From Azonexus sp. (lineage in GTDB: Bacteria; Pseudomonadota; Gammaproteobacteria; Burkholderiales; Rhodocyclaceae), in the NCBI RefSeq assembly GCF_030824335.1, contig NZ_JAVBXX010000019.1:124001-188000 (forward strand): a DNA stretch of 64,000 nucleotides, in the 5' to 3' direction. The notes beneath the pieces were generated by a model that saw nothing but the letters and a program-made list of their open reading frames with translations, was not told where the DNA came from and did not search any database. The first letter of the stretch is position 1. Every line of letters starts with the position of its first letter. Shown here one piece after another: positions 57,116-64,000 of this stretch. Made by a program: the position numbers and the translations under genes.

Positions 57116-58255
57116 ATGCGTCGCATCGTCATCATCGCGCTCATTCTCGCCGTACTGGCCGGAGCAGGTTTCTGGTTCACTCGGGAGAAGGCAGTTTCCG
57201 TCCTGCTCACCGAGGTTGCCACCGGCACCGTCGAAGCGACGCTGGCCAATACCCGCGCCGGCACCGTCGAAGCCTGCCAGCGCACCAAGCTGTCGACGAT
57301 TGTCGGCGGGCGCATCGAATACCTCGGCGTCAAGGAAGGCGACAAGGTGAAGCAGGGACAATTGCTGCTGAAATTGTGGAACGACGATCAGCAGGCCAAC
57401 TCGGCGCTGGCTGCCGCGCAGGTCGCGCTGGCCGGCAAACGCAGCGAGGAAGTGTGCATTGCTGCGGTCAACGCGGAAAAAGAAGCAAAAAGACAGGCTG
57501 AACTGCAGCAAAAAGGCTTCGTCTCGCCCAGCCGCGAAGAAGCCGCGCGAACCGAGGCGGCAGTCCGTCGGGCGTCCTGCGACACGGCCAAGGCGGATAT
57601 CGCGCAGGCCGAGGCCAAGCTCAAGTCCACCCGCGTCGAGCAGGGGCGCGTTGCGCTCTATGCGCCATTCGACGGCATTGTCGCCAAGATCGTCGGCGAA
57701 TTGGGCGAATACTCGACCCCGTCGCCCCCCGGCGTGCCGACGCCACCGGCCATCGACCTGATCGACGATTCCTGTCTCTACGTCAATGCGCCGATGGACG
57801 AAGTCGATGCGCCCAAAATCAGCGTCGGCCAGACGGTACGCATCACGCTCGACGCCCTGCCCGGCCAAACCCTGCCCGGCACGGTCAAACGTGTCGCACC
57901 TTATGTTTCAGCGGTGGAAAAGCAGGCCCGCACAGTCGACATCGAGGTCGATTTCACCCAGCCGGAAAACACCGGCAAGCTGCTGGTTGGCTATAGCGCC
58001 GATGTCGAGATCATCCTGCAGCGCCGGGAAAACGTGCTGCGCATCCCGAGCGCCAGCATTCTGGAAGGCAACAAGGTGCTGGTACTCAAGGAGGGCAAGC
58101 TGGAAGCCCGGAGTATCAAGACCGGCATTGCCAACTGGCAGCACACCGAGGTCAGCGAAGGCTTGCAGGCGGGCGAACGCATCGTCACCTCGCTGGAGCG
58201 GGCTGGCGTCGTGGCCGGCGCCAAGGCCGTGCAGGACGAAAAAGTGGCCAAATAG
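57116..58255 (+). CDS. periplasmic adaptor protein of ABC exporter, MacA/HlyD-like
   Basis: 379 residues. N-terminal anchor RIVIIALILAVLAGAGFWF, then a split biotinyl-lipoyl domain (GGRIEYLGVKEGDKVKQGQL and VALYAPFDGIVAKIVGELG), an alpha-helical hairpin (about 105-190, with repeated AEA-type heptads) and a beta-barrel/membrane-proximal region. It connects the inner-membrane transporter to an outer-membrane TolC-like duct, which is not encoded here. It abuts the ATPase gene (TAG/ATG). A TGCGGTCAAC word lies at 57473. Confidence 0.92.
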   Translation: MRRIVIIALILAVLAGAGFWFTREKAVSVLLTEVATGTVEATLANTRAGTVEACQRTKLSTIVGGRIEYLGVKEGDKVKQGQLLLKLWNDDQQANSALAAAQVALAGKRSEEVCIAAVNAEKEAKRQAELQQKGFVSPSREEAARTEAAVRRASCDTAKADIAQAEAKLKSTRVEQGRVALYAPFDGIVAKIVGELGEYSTPSPPGVPTPPAIDLIDDSCLYVNAPMDEVDAPKISVGQTVRITLDALPGQTLPGTVKRVAPYVSAVEKQARTVDIEVDFTQPENTGKLLVGYSADVEIILQRRENVLRIPSASILEGNKVLVLKEGKLEARSIKTGIANWQHTEVSEGLQAGERIVTSLERAGVVAGAKAVQDEKVAK

Positions 58256-58948
58256 ATGGCCTTGATCGAACTTTCCGGCATCGAACGCCGCTTCCTGCTC
58301 GGTGATACCACGGTCAACGCGCTGGCCGGGCTGAATTTGTCCATCGCCGCCGGTGAATACGTTGCCGTAATGGGGCCATCCGGCTCGGGCAAATCGACGC
58401 TGCTCAATCTGCTCGGCCTGCTCGACCGTCCCAACGCGGGCAGCTACCGGCTTGAAGGGCGCGATGTCACGACACTGAGCGCCGACGAACAGGCCACAGT
58501 GCGCAGTCTGCGCATCGGCTTCGTCTTCCAGAGTTTTCATCTGGTGCCACGGTTGAGTGCGGCGGAAAACATCGCGCTGCCGATGATGCTGGCCGGCATC
58601 GCACCGGCCGAGCGCAAGCAGCGCGTCAGCCAGGCCTTGATCAATTTCGGGCTGGAAAACCGCGCCGACCACAAGCCGGACCAACTCTCCGGCGGGCAAC
58701 GCCAGCGCGTCGCCATTGCCCGCGCCACCATCATGCAGCCCGCCTTGATCCTGGCCGACGAACCGACCGGCAATCTCGACCGCCATACCGGTGACGAAGT
58801 GGTCAACCTGCTTGAAGCGCTCAACGCCAGCGGCGTCACGCTGGTTGTCGTCACGCACGACCAGCGCATGGGCGCCCGCGCCCGCCGGCAGCTCGTCATG
58901 GAAGACGGCCGCCTGAAATTCGACAGTGCCGTAGATGCGGCTGTCTGA
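58256..58948 (+). CDS. ABC transporter ATP-binding protein, MacB/LolD-like
   Basis: 230 residues. Walker [21 protein letters not shown] (about 40-60), Q-loop [10 protein letters not shown], signature QLSGGQRQR, Walker [13 protein letters not shown] and the H-loop VVVTHDQRM are complete. In MacB the ATPase and permease are fused; here it is separate. It serves the two downstream permeases, overlapping the first by 14 bp. Confidence 0.95.
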   Translation: MALIELSGIERRFLLGDTTVNALAGLNLSIAAGEYVAVMGPSGSGKSTLLNLLGLLDRPNAGSYRLEGRDVTTLSADEQATVRSLRIGFVFQSFHLVPRLSAAENIALPMMLAGIAPAERKQRVSQALINFGLENRADHKPDQLSGGQRQRVAIARATIMQPALILADEPTGNLDRHTGDEVVNLLEALNASGVTLVVVTHDQRMGARARRQLVMEDGRLKFDSAVDAAV

Positions 58949-60143
58949 CACCCTGCGCTTCGCCCGCGATGCGGCGACCGGTTATCCGATGCGCACTGCA
59001 CTATCCGTGTTCGCCATGGCCATCGGCGTTGCCGCCGTCGTCTTGCTGACGGCGCTGGGCGATGGCGCCAGACGCTATGTCGTGGGCCAGTTTTCTGCCC
59101 TCGGCACCAACCTGGTCATGGTCTTGCCCGGCCGTACCGGCACCGGCGGCTTCAATCCGGCCACCGCCATCACCAGCACGCCGCGCGATCTTACGGTCGA
59201 CGATGCGGCAGCGGTCAAAAGAGCAACTTCGGTACTGCGCGTGGCACCGCTGCTCGTTGGCACATCGGAAATCAATTTTGCCGGGCGCCTGCGTGAAGTC
59301 ATGGTCGCCGGCACCGTGGCGGATTACTTTGCCATTCGCGATTTCCAGGTGGCGCAAGGCGACATCCTGCCCGATGAGGACTGGAACCGTGGCGCGTCGG
59401 TTGCTGTCATCGGCAACAAGATACGCCAGGAATTGTTCGGCAACACGCCAGCGGTTGGCCAATTGGTGCGCATCGGCGACCGGCGGGTGCGGGTGATCGG
59501 CGTGCTCAAGTCAACCGGCCAAGGGTTGGGCATGAATACCGACGAACTGGTCATCGTACCGGTTTCGCTGGCCCTGTCGATGTTCAACACCAATACGCTG
59601 TTCCGGGTTCTGGTCGAGGCGCGCAATCGCGAACTGATTCCGCAAGCCAAGGAGCAGACGCTGGCGATCATCAAGCAACGCCATCGCGGCGAGGAAGACA
59701 TCACGGTGATCACCCAGGATGCGGTGCTCGCCACCTTCGACAAGCTGCTCGGTGCGCTGACTCTGGCGGTCGCCGGCATTGCCGCGATCAGTCTGGCGGT
59801 GGCCGGCATTTTGGTGATGAACGTGATGCTCGTCGCGGTCACCCAGCGCACCGGCGAAATCGGACTGCTCAAGGCGCTCGGCGCACCGGCCCGGACCATC
59901 CGCTTGGCCTTCCTCAGCGAAGCAGCGATGCTGTCGGCGGTCGGTGCGCTACTCGGCTACCTGCTCGGCCAACTCGGTGCCTTCATCCTGCGCCAGATTT
60001 TTCCGGTATTCCCGGCGTATCCGCCTGACTGGGCGGTCATCGCCGGCCTCGGTACGGCCATCGGCACCGGTTTGCTGTTCGGCTTCCTGCCGGCCCGCCG
60101 CGCCGCCCGGCTCGATCCAGTGCAAGCCTTGATGAAGCACTGA
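58935..60143 (+). CDS. FtsX/MacB-type permease, first copy
   Basis: 402 residues. Four transmembrane helices: one at the N-terminus ([20 protein letters not shown]) and three at the C-terminus. A large periplasmic MacB-type domain lies between (about 55-275). The FtsX signature is [17 protein letters not shown]-like ([16 protein letters not shown]) and the end [17 protein letters not shown]. It is followed after one base by a second permease that is clearly divergent in sequence. Confidence 0.93.
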   Translation: MRLSDTLRFARDAATGYPMRTALSVFAMAIGVAAVVLLTALGDGARRYVVGQFSALGTNLVMVLPGRTGTGGFNPATAITSTPRDLTVDDAAAVKRATSVLRVAPLLVGTSEINFAGRLREVMVAGTVADYFAIRDFQVAQGDILPDEDWNRGASVAVIGNKIRQELFGNTPAVGQLVRIGDRRVRVIGVLKSTGQGLGMNTDELVIVPVSLALSMFNTNTLFRVLVEARNRELIPQAKEQTLAIIKQRHRGEEDITVITQDAVLATFDKLLGALTLAVAGIAAISLAVAGILVMNVMLVAVTQRTGEIGLLKALGAPARTIRLAFLSEAAMLSAVGALLGYLLGQLGAFILRQIFPVFPAYPPDWAVIAGLGTAIGTGLLFGFLPARRAARLDPVQALMKH

Positions 60144-60144
60144 G

Positions 60145-61344
60145 ATGCTGCTAACCGACGCCTTGCAACTCGCCAGCCGCGCCGTCACCGCACAGCGTCT
60201 GCGCAGCTTCCTGACGCTGCTCGGCATTGCCGTCGGCATTGCGTCGGTCATCCTGCTGACCTCGATCGGCGAAGGCATTCATCGTTACGTGCTGGGCGAG
60301 TTCACCCAGTTCGGCACCAACGTGGTCAGCGTTGCGCCGGGCAAGACCAAAACCGGCGGCGCGCCGTCGGGACTACCTTCGAGCGCACGCCCCTTGACGC
60401 TGGAAGATGCCACATCGCTCAAGCACCTGCCCGGCATCGTCGCGGTGACACCCAATGTACGCGGCAACGCCGAGGTTCATGGCAACGGACGCACGCGACG
60501 CACACTGATTTCCGGGGTCAACGCCGATTCTGCCGTGGTTTTCAAGTTGACCGCAAAAAGCGGCCAATACCTGCCGGATGACGATGGTGCCAATGCCCGC
60601 GCTTTCGTCGTGCTGGGTGCCAAGCTGAAAGATGAATTGTTCGGGGTGGACAACGCGCTCGGCCAGCGGGTACGCATCGGCGGTCTGCAATTCCGGGTGA
60701 TTGGCATCATGGCTGCGAAAGGGCAGTTTCTCGGCATCGATCTCGACGACGCCGCTTTCATTCCAGCCGGTCGCGCCCAGGAGTTGTTCAATCGCGAAGG
60801 GGTCGATGAAATCAATATCGCCGCTGCCGCGGGCATCCCATCCAGCAAAGTGGCCGAGAACATCCGTCGCCACCTGATCGAACGCCACGGGCGCGAGGAT
60901 TTCACCATCGTCACCCAGGAAGAAATGCTGAAAACGCTGTCCAACATCCTCAATGTACTGACCATGGCGGTCGGCGCGCTGGGTGGCATTTCACTGCTGG
61001 TCGGCGGTGTCGGCATCGTCACCATCATGACCATCGCGGTCAGCGAACGCACCAGCGAGATCGGCCTGCTGGTCGCGCTGGGCGCCCGTCGGCGCACCAT
61101 CCTCGGCTTGTTTCTCGGCGAAGCCATCGCGCTGTCCGCCCTGGGTGGATTGCTCGGCCTGCTGCTCGGAATCGGGCTGGCGCAGTTGATCCATCTGCTG
61201 GTACCGGCCTTGCCGGTGCATACGCCGATCAGTTTTGTGCTGCTGGCCGAAGCCCTTGCCATCAGCATCGGACTCGCCGCCGGCGTTCTGCCCGCCCGCC
61301 GGGCCGCACAACTCGACCCGGTTGAAGCATTACGGTCAGAATGA
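60145..61344 (+). CDS. FtsX/MacB-type permease, second copy
   Basis: 399 residues with the same architecture as the upstream gene (N-terminal helix RSFLTLLGIAVGIASVILLT, periplasmic domain, ISERTSEIGLLVALGA-type loop, and PARRAAQLDPVEALRSE at the end). The two copies differ throughout, so they are not a recent duplication. A heterodimeric membrane core is likely. A GTTGACCGCA word lies at 60546. The substrate (lipopeptide, macrolide, envelope lipid) cannot be told. Confidence 0.93.
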   Translation: MLLTDALQLASRAVTAQRLRSFLTLLGIAVGIASVILLTSIGEGIHRYVLGEFTQFGTNVVSVAPGKTKTGGAPSGLPSSARPLTLEDATSLKHLPGIVAVTPNVRGNAEVHGNGRTRRTLISGVNADSAVVFKLTAKSGQYLPDDDGANARAFVVLGAKLKDELFGVDNALGQRVRIGGLQFRVIGIMAAKGQFLGIDLDDAAFIPAGRAQELFNREGVDEINIAAAAGIPSSKVAENIRRHLIERHGREDFTIVTQEEMLKTLSNILNVLTMAVGALGGISLLVGGVGIVTIMTIAVSERTSEIGLLVALGARRRTILGLFLGEAIALSALGGLLGLLLGIGLAQLIHLLVPALPVHTPISFVLLAEALAISIGLAAGVLPARRAAQLDPVEALRSE

Positions 61345-61389
61345 CGTGCTAAAGTCTCGCCACAATTTTTTCAACTCAGGAAAACAGCC

Positions 61390-61812
61390 ATGACCTATTA
61401 CATCGACCAACTCGAACCCGGCATGTCCGCCAGCACCTCTAAGACCGTCACCGAAACCGACATCATCCTGTTCGCCGGCATCTCGACCGACGTCAACCCG
61501 GCTCACCTCGATGAGGAATACTGCAAGGGCACGATGTTCGGCACCCGCATTGCCCACGGCATGCTGTCCGCCGGCTTCATCTCGGCAACGCTGGCCAACA
61601 AGCTGCCCGGACCTGGCACCATCTACCTGTCGCAAACGCTGAAGTTCAAGGCACCGGTCAAGCCGGGCGACACCGTCACCGCAACCGTCACGGTGCGCGA
61701 AGTCAATGCCGCGAAGAATCGCGTCATTCTCGACACCGTGTGCACGGTCGCCGGCAAAACCGTCATCGAAGGCGAATGCCAGATGATGCCGCCGGTTCGC
61801 CCCGCCGCCTGA
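61390..61812 (+). CDS. phaJ: (R)-specific enoyl-CoA hydratase, PhaJ/MaoC family
   Basis: 140 residues, a single hot-dog fold. The hydratase-2 motif is seen as DVNPAHLDEEYCKGTMFG (about 37-54), with the catalytic Asp-His pair, then RIAHGMLSAGF. Family members such as PhaJ turn trans-enoyl-CoA from beta-oxidation into (R)-3-hydroxyacyl-CoA for PHA synthase. The two phasin genes in this window support a PHA role, though other MaoC functions remain possible. It has an AGGAAA-type site before ATG and a strong terminator after it. Confidence 0.85.
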   Translation: MTYYIDQLEPGMSASTSKTVTETDIILFAGISTDVNPAHLDEEYCKGTMFGTRIAHGMLSAGFISATLANKLPGPGTIYLSQTLKFKAPVKPGDTVTATVTVREVNAAKNRVILDTVCTVAGKTVIEGECQMMPPVRPAA

Positions 61813-61828
61813 TTTCTGCTCGCCAATG

Positions 61829-61865
61829 AAAAACGCCGGCCGGGTCGCCCCGCCGGCGTTTTTGT
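61829..61865 (+). terminator. intrinsic terminator after phaJ
   Basis: AAACGCCGGC (61831-61840), 11-nt loop, GCCGGCGTTT (61852-61861) followed by more T. The A-rich 5' side makes it bidirectional in form. Confidence 0.88.
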
Positions 61866-61909
61866 CTTCCTGATTACAGTTTTTAACGATTTCCTGCGTT
61901 CGACCGTGC

Positions 61910-61986
61910 GGCCAGCCTTTGTTTCTATGGTCCTAGGGCCAGCCCTTGTTTCTATGGTCCTAGGGCCAGCCCTTGTTTCTATGGTC
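61910..61986. repeat. 27-bp tandem repeat, 2.9 copies
   Basis: Units start at 61910, 61937 and 61964. The unit begins GGCCAGCCCTTGTTTCTATG and ends GTCCTAG; the first copy has one C-to-T change and the third ends after GTC. The junction gives the palindromic block GGTCCTAGGGCC. It lies between the phaJ terminator and the end of the pseudouridine synthase gene. Unit length is divisible by three but no gene uses it. Confidence 0.9.
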
Positions 61987-62010
61987 GCAAAAACCGAACA
62001 ATAATCCCGC

Positions 62011-63264
62011 TCAGAATGCCTCGTCAGCGCGCAGGAAACGCCACTGCCCCATCGGCAGGTCGCCCAGCCGCACACGACCGATACGCACGCGTTTCAAGCC
62101 GATGACCTGCAAGCCGACCAGTTCGCACATGCGACGAATCTGGCGCTTCTTGCCTTCCTTCAGGATGAAGTGAAGCTGATCCTCGTTGAGCTGCTTGACC
62201 CAGGCTGGACGCAGCGGTTTGCCGTCCAGTTCCAAGCCATGCTTCAACAAGTCCAGGCCATTCGGAATCATCTTGCCGGACACCCGGACCAAGTATTCTT
62301 TTTCCGCCTGACTATCGTCACCGACCAGCTTCCGTGCCACGCGACCATCGCTGGTCAGCACCAGCAAACCGGTCGAATCGATGTCCAGCCGACCGGCTGG
62401 CGCCAGACCGCGCAACATCCACGGCTTGAACTCCATGTCGCCCGACTGATGCATCTGTGTCTCGGCCGTAATCAGCGTCACCGCCGGAATACAACCCGGT
62501 TCCGGCTGACCGGAGACGTAACCGACAGGCTTGTGCAGCAGGATGGTGACCAGCTTGGCCTGATCCTTCTTGGCCTCGGTCGAGATGGTGATTTCGGCCG
62601 ACGGATCGATCCGCGAACCCAGTTCGCAGACCTGTTCGCCATTGACGAAAACCCAGCCACGTTCGATCCACAAATCGGCCTCACGGCGCGAGCACATGCC
62701 ACGCTCGGACATCACCTTGGACAGACGAGTCCCTTCGGGCGGCGGCCCGCTACGCACGAAGGGCACATGCGGTGTAGCCGATGCCTCCTTGCGCACCGGA
62801 CGATCCGTACGCGGACGGTCGGTACGTGCCGGACGATCATCGCGAGCGGAATAATCCGACCGGTCAGCACGCACCGGTTTGGTCGTTGAAGCAGCCCGGC
62901 CGGCAGACTTTGCCCACGGGTTGTCAGACGACTTTTCAACGGCTTTGGCTGGTGGTAAATCGCGTTTCGACACCGGGCCACCGCGCAAAGGCTTGTGGCG
63001 CCCAGGGCGTTCTTCACGTGGCATATCCCGGCGCACACTCAAAGTACCTTCCGGCTTGGCCGGCGCAGGCGACGCTGGATCAGTCGATGGTGCGGGTCGT
63101 ACCGGGCGCTGGGTCGGCGCACGAGCCGGCGCACTATCCGCCGAACTGTCGCCCAAATCAGGGCTCCGGTCAGACGCCGGCGTTTTTTCAGTTTTTTCGC
63201 CGTCGACCGCAGCAGCGGTGTCCGACTTGCGCCATTTGGCCCAGGGATCGTCGCCAGTACTCAT
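62011..63264 (-). CDS. 23S rRNA pseudouridine synthase, RsuA/RluB/RluF family, with long N-terminal extension
   Basis: 417 residues. The catalytic part is in the second half: S4 domain ([20 protein letters not shown], about 185-205) then the synthase with [17 protein letters not shown] (catalytic Asp in GRLD, about 305), EKEYLVRV and [17 protein letters not shown]. It isomerises a uridine in 23S rRNA; RluF-like is most likely. The first about 170 residues are low complexity (Pro, Arg, Asp, Ser) and contain two copies of a D/NPWAK motif (about 6-11 and 114-119). The 3' end is 25 bp from the tandem repeat. It overlaps the FKBP gene by 4 nt. Confidence 0.9.
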   Translation of the reverse strand: MSTGDDPWAKWRKSDTAAAVDGEKTEKTPASDRSPDLGDSSADSAPARAPTQRPVRPAPSTDPASPAPAKPEGTLSVRRDMPREERPGRHKPLRGGPVSKRDLPPAKAVEKSSDNPWAKSAGRAASTTKPVRADRSDYSARDDRPARTDRPRTDRPVRKEASATPHVPFVRSGPPPEGTRLSKVMSERGMCSRREADLWIERGWVFVNGEQVCELGSRIDPSAEITISTEAKKDQAKLVTILLHKPVGYVSGQPEPGCIPAVTLITAETQMHQSGDMEFKPWMLRGLAPAGRLDIDSTGLLVLTSDGRVARKLVGDDSQAEKEYLVRVSGKMIPNGLDLLKHGLELDGKPLRPAWVKQLNEDQLHFILKEGKKRQIRRMCELVGLQVIGLKRVRIGRVRLGDLPMGQWRFLRADEAF

Positions 63265-63605
63265 TGGATATCGAGCAACTCAACCTCGAAAACCAGCGTC
63301 GCATTCGGCGGGATCACCCCACCTGCGCCGCGTGCACCATAGCCGAGTTGCGGCGGAATGGTCAGTTTGCGCGTGCCGCCGATCTTCATGCCTTGCACGC
63401 CTTCGTCCCAACCGGCGATCACGTTACGCTGACCGAGCGGAAACTGGAAGGGATCGTTGCGATCCTTGCTCGAATCGAACTTGCTGCCATCGGTCAGCCA
63501 GCCCGTGTAATGCACTGTGACGAAAGCGCCAGCGGTGGCTTCAGCGCCTGCGCCGACAACGGTATCTTCATAGACCAGCCCGGAGGCGGTGGTGATTTCA
63601 GCCAT
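63261..63605 (-). CDS. FKBP-type peptidyl-prolyl cis-trans isomerase
   Basis: 114 residues, a single FKBP domain without a signal peptide, so cytoplasmic. Motifs: [52 protein letters not shown] and [16 protein letters not shown]. It lies upstream of and overlaps the pseudouridine synthase gene by 4 nt, so both are co-transcribed away from rplU. Confidence 0.95.
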   Translation of the reverse strand: MAEITTASGLVYEDTVVGAGAEATAGAFVTVHYTGWLTDGSKFDSSKDRNDPFQFPLGQRNVIAGWDEGVQGMKIGGTRKLTIPPQLGYGARGAGGVIPPNATLVFEVELLDIQ

Positions 63606-63669
63606 GGCGTTCTCCTCGTAAAGCGCGGCAGTTTATCACAGAGATGCGCACAAACCAGGCGACAAACCT

Positions 63670-63697
63670 TTGACTCACCGGGATTTTTCCGTATAAT
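63670..63697 (+). promoter_or_regulatory. sigma-70 promoter of rplU
   Basis: TTGACT at 63670-63675 and TATAAT at 63692-63697, 16-bp spacing. The start would be near 63704, with a leader of about 43 nt before the ATG, which has CGGAG as ribosome-binding site. Confidence 0.88.
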
Positions 63698-63746
63698 GCG
63701 CGGTTCTTTGTAGCACCTTTTTTGGTTTATTTTCGGAGTCCAACCC

Positions 63747-64000
63747 ATGTATGCGGTCATAAAAACCGGCGGTAAGCAGTATCGCGTTACCAACGGTCTA
63801 AAATTTAAAGTAGAACAGATACCGGCAGACGTTGGCGCAGAAATTACCCTTGACCAGATCCTCATGGTAGGCGAAGGCGAGTCGGTAAAGATCGGCGCCC
63901 CCTTCCTTGCTGGCGCCACCGTCAAAGCAACCGTGCTGTCGCATGGCCGCCACGACAAGGTCCGGATCTTCAAGATGCGCCGTCGTAAGCACTACCAGAA
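63747..64000 (+). CDS. rplU: 50S ribosomal protein L21, 5' part
   Basis: The first 84 codons are in the window; the gene runs off its end. Translation starts [20 protein letters not shown] and continues [38 protein letters not shown] near the break is the conserved rRNA-binding part of L21. In most bacteria rplU is followed by rpmA and obg, which would lie beyond the window. Confidence 0.97.
   Translation, partial: MYAVIKTGGKQYRVTNGLKFKVEQIPADVGAEITLDQILMVGEGESVKIGAPFLAGATVKATVLSHGRHDKVRIFKMRRRKHYQ

Noticed and set aside
57908-58951. 347-codon minus-strand frame over the MacA-like and ATPase genes
   Set aside because: Antisense to two clearly conserved genes and spans their junction; no motif seen.
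61910-61986. Possible CRISPR array
   Set aside because: Units are directly adjacent with no spacers and no cas genes are present.
61623-62075. 150-codon minus-strand frame with three 9-residue repeats
   Set aside because: It crosses the phaJ gene antisense and its repeats are the translation of the 27-bp DNA repeat; no conserved domain.

Overview
The window reads as chromosome of a betaproteobacterium, most likely Rhodocyclales (Dechloromonas/Azonexus/Accumulibacter-like). This is inferred from gene content and order: tatCBA next to the his cluster, a short-form HisG, murA-ibaG-mla, a KdsD/Lpt cluster, paired phasins and PhaJ. It was not tested by any database search. No rRNA, tRNA, CRISPR array, prophage or transposase was recognised. 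Coding density is high and most operons use 1-4 nt stop/start overlaps.

Layout. 1-1232: the 3' end of a DegQ/HtrA protease and a class II amidotransferase. 1236-6763 (minus): tatC, tatB, tatA, a HIT protein and hisE-I-F-A-H-B. hisC (6857-7942) is inverted relative to the other his genes. It is followed by an HDOD gene and a split chromate transporter, then hisD and hisG. cspA, murA, ibaG, a two-gene ABC exporter and a full mla (phospholipid trafficking) operon fill 12073-19194 on the minus strand. 19337-29770 (plus) is a tightly packed ten-gene MSHA-like type IV pilus or pseudopilus operon: secretin, TPR protein, ATPase, platform, three alignment-complex proteins, a 657-residue split prepilin-like protein and two prepilins. 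29780-34034: KefB/C-type antiporter, kdsD, lptC and lptA, with kdsC missing from its usual place. 34086-35490: two phasin genes behind a consensus sigma-70 promoter and PhaR-like sites. 35542-41050 (minus): CinA-like protein, EI24 protein and hrpA. 41356-48045: two unknown genes, a CoA-transferase, a LysR regulator, crcB and a Pit transporter. 48112-55034: glnS, a Cys-rich small protein, a nucleotidyltransferase / small protein / adenine methylase cassette, pyrF, a zinc protease, a thioredoxin-like protein and an M23 peptidase. 55067-61344: a CheX-like protein, a Cys-cluster protein, an unknown gene and a MacAB-like exporter with two permeases. 61390-64000: phaJ, a 27-bp tandem repeat, a pseudouridine synthase, an FKBP and the start of rplU.

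Shared themes are envelope biogenesis (Tat, Mla, Lpt, KdsD, MurA, pilus, ABC exporters), histidine biosynthesis and polyhydroxyalkanoate metabolism (two phasins and PhaJ, which links beta-oxidation to PHA).

The strongest unexplained signal is a short DNA word, GTCGACCGCA, with a GTTGACCGCA variant. It occurs 15 times exactly and 8 times as the variant across 64 kb. It is read in different frames on both strands inside unrelated genes and forms one perfect palindrome downstream of hrpA. The second most interesting item is the pilus-like operon, with its prepilin-like protein split by a long helical insert.
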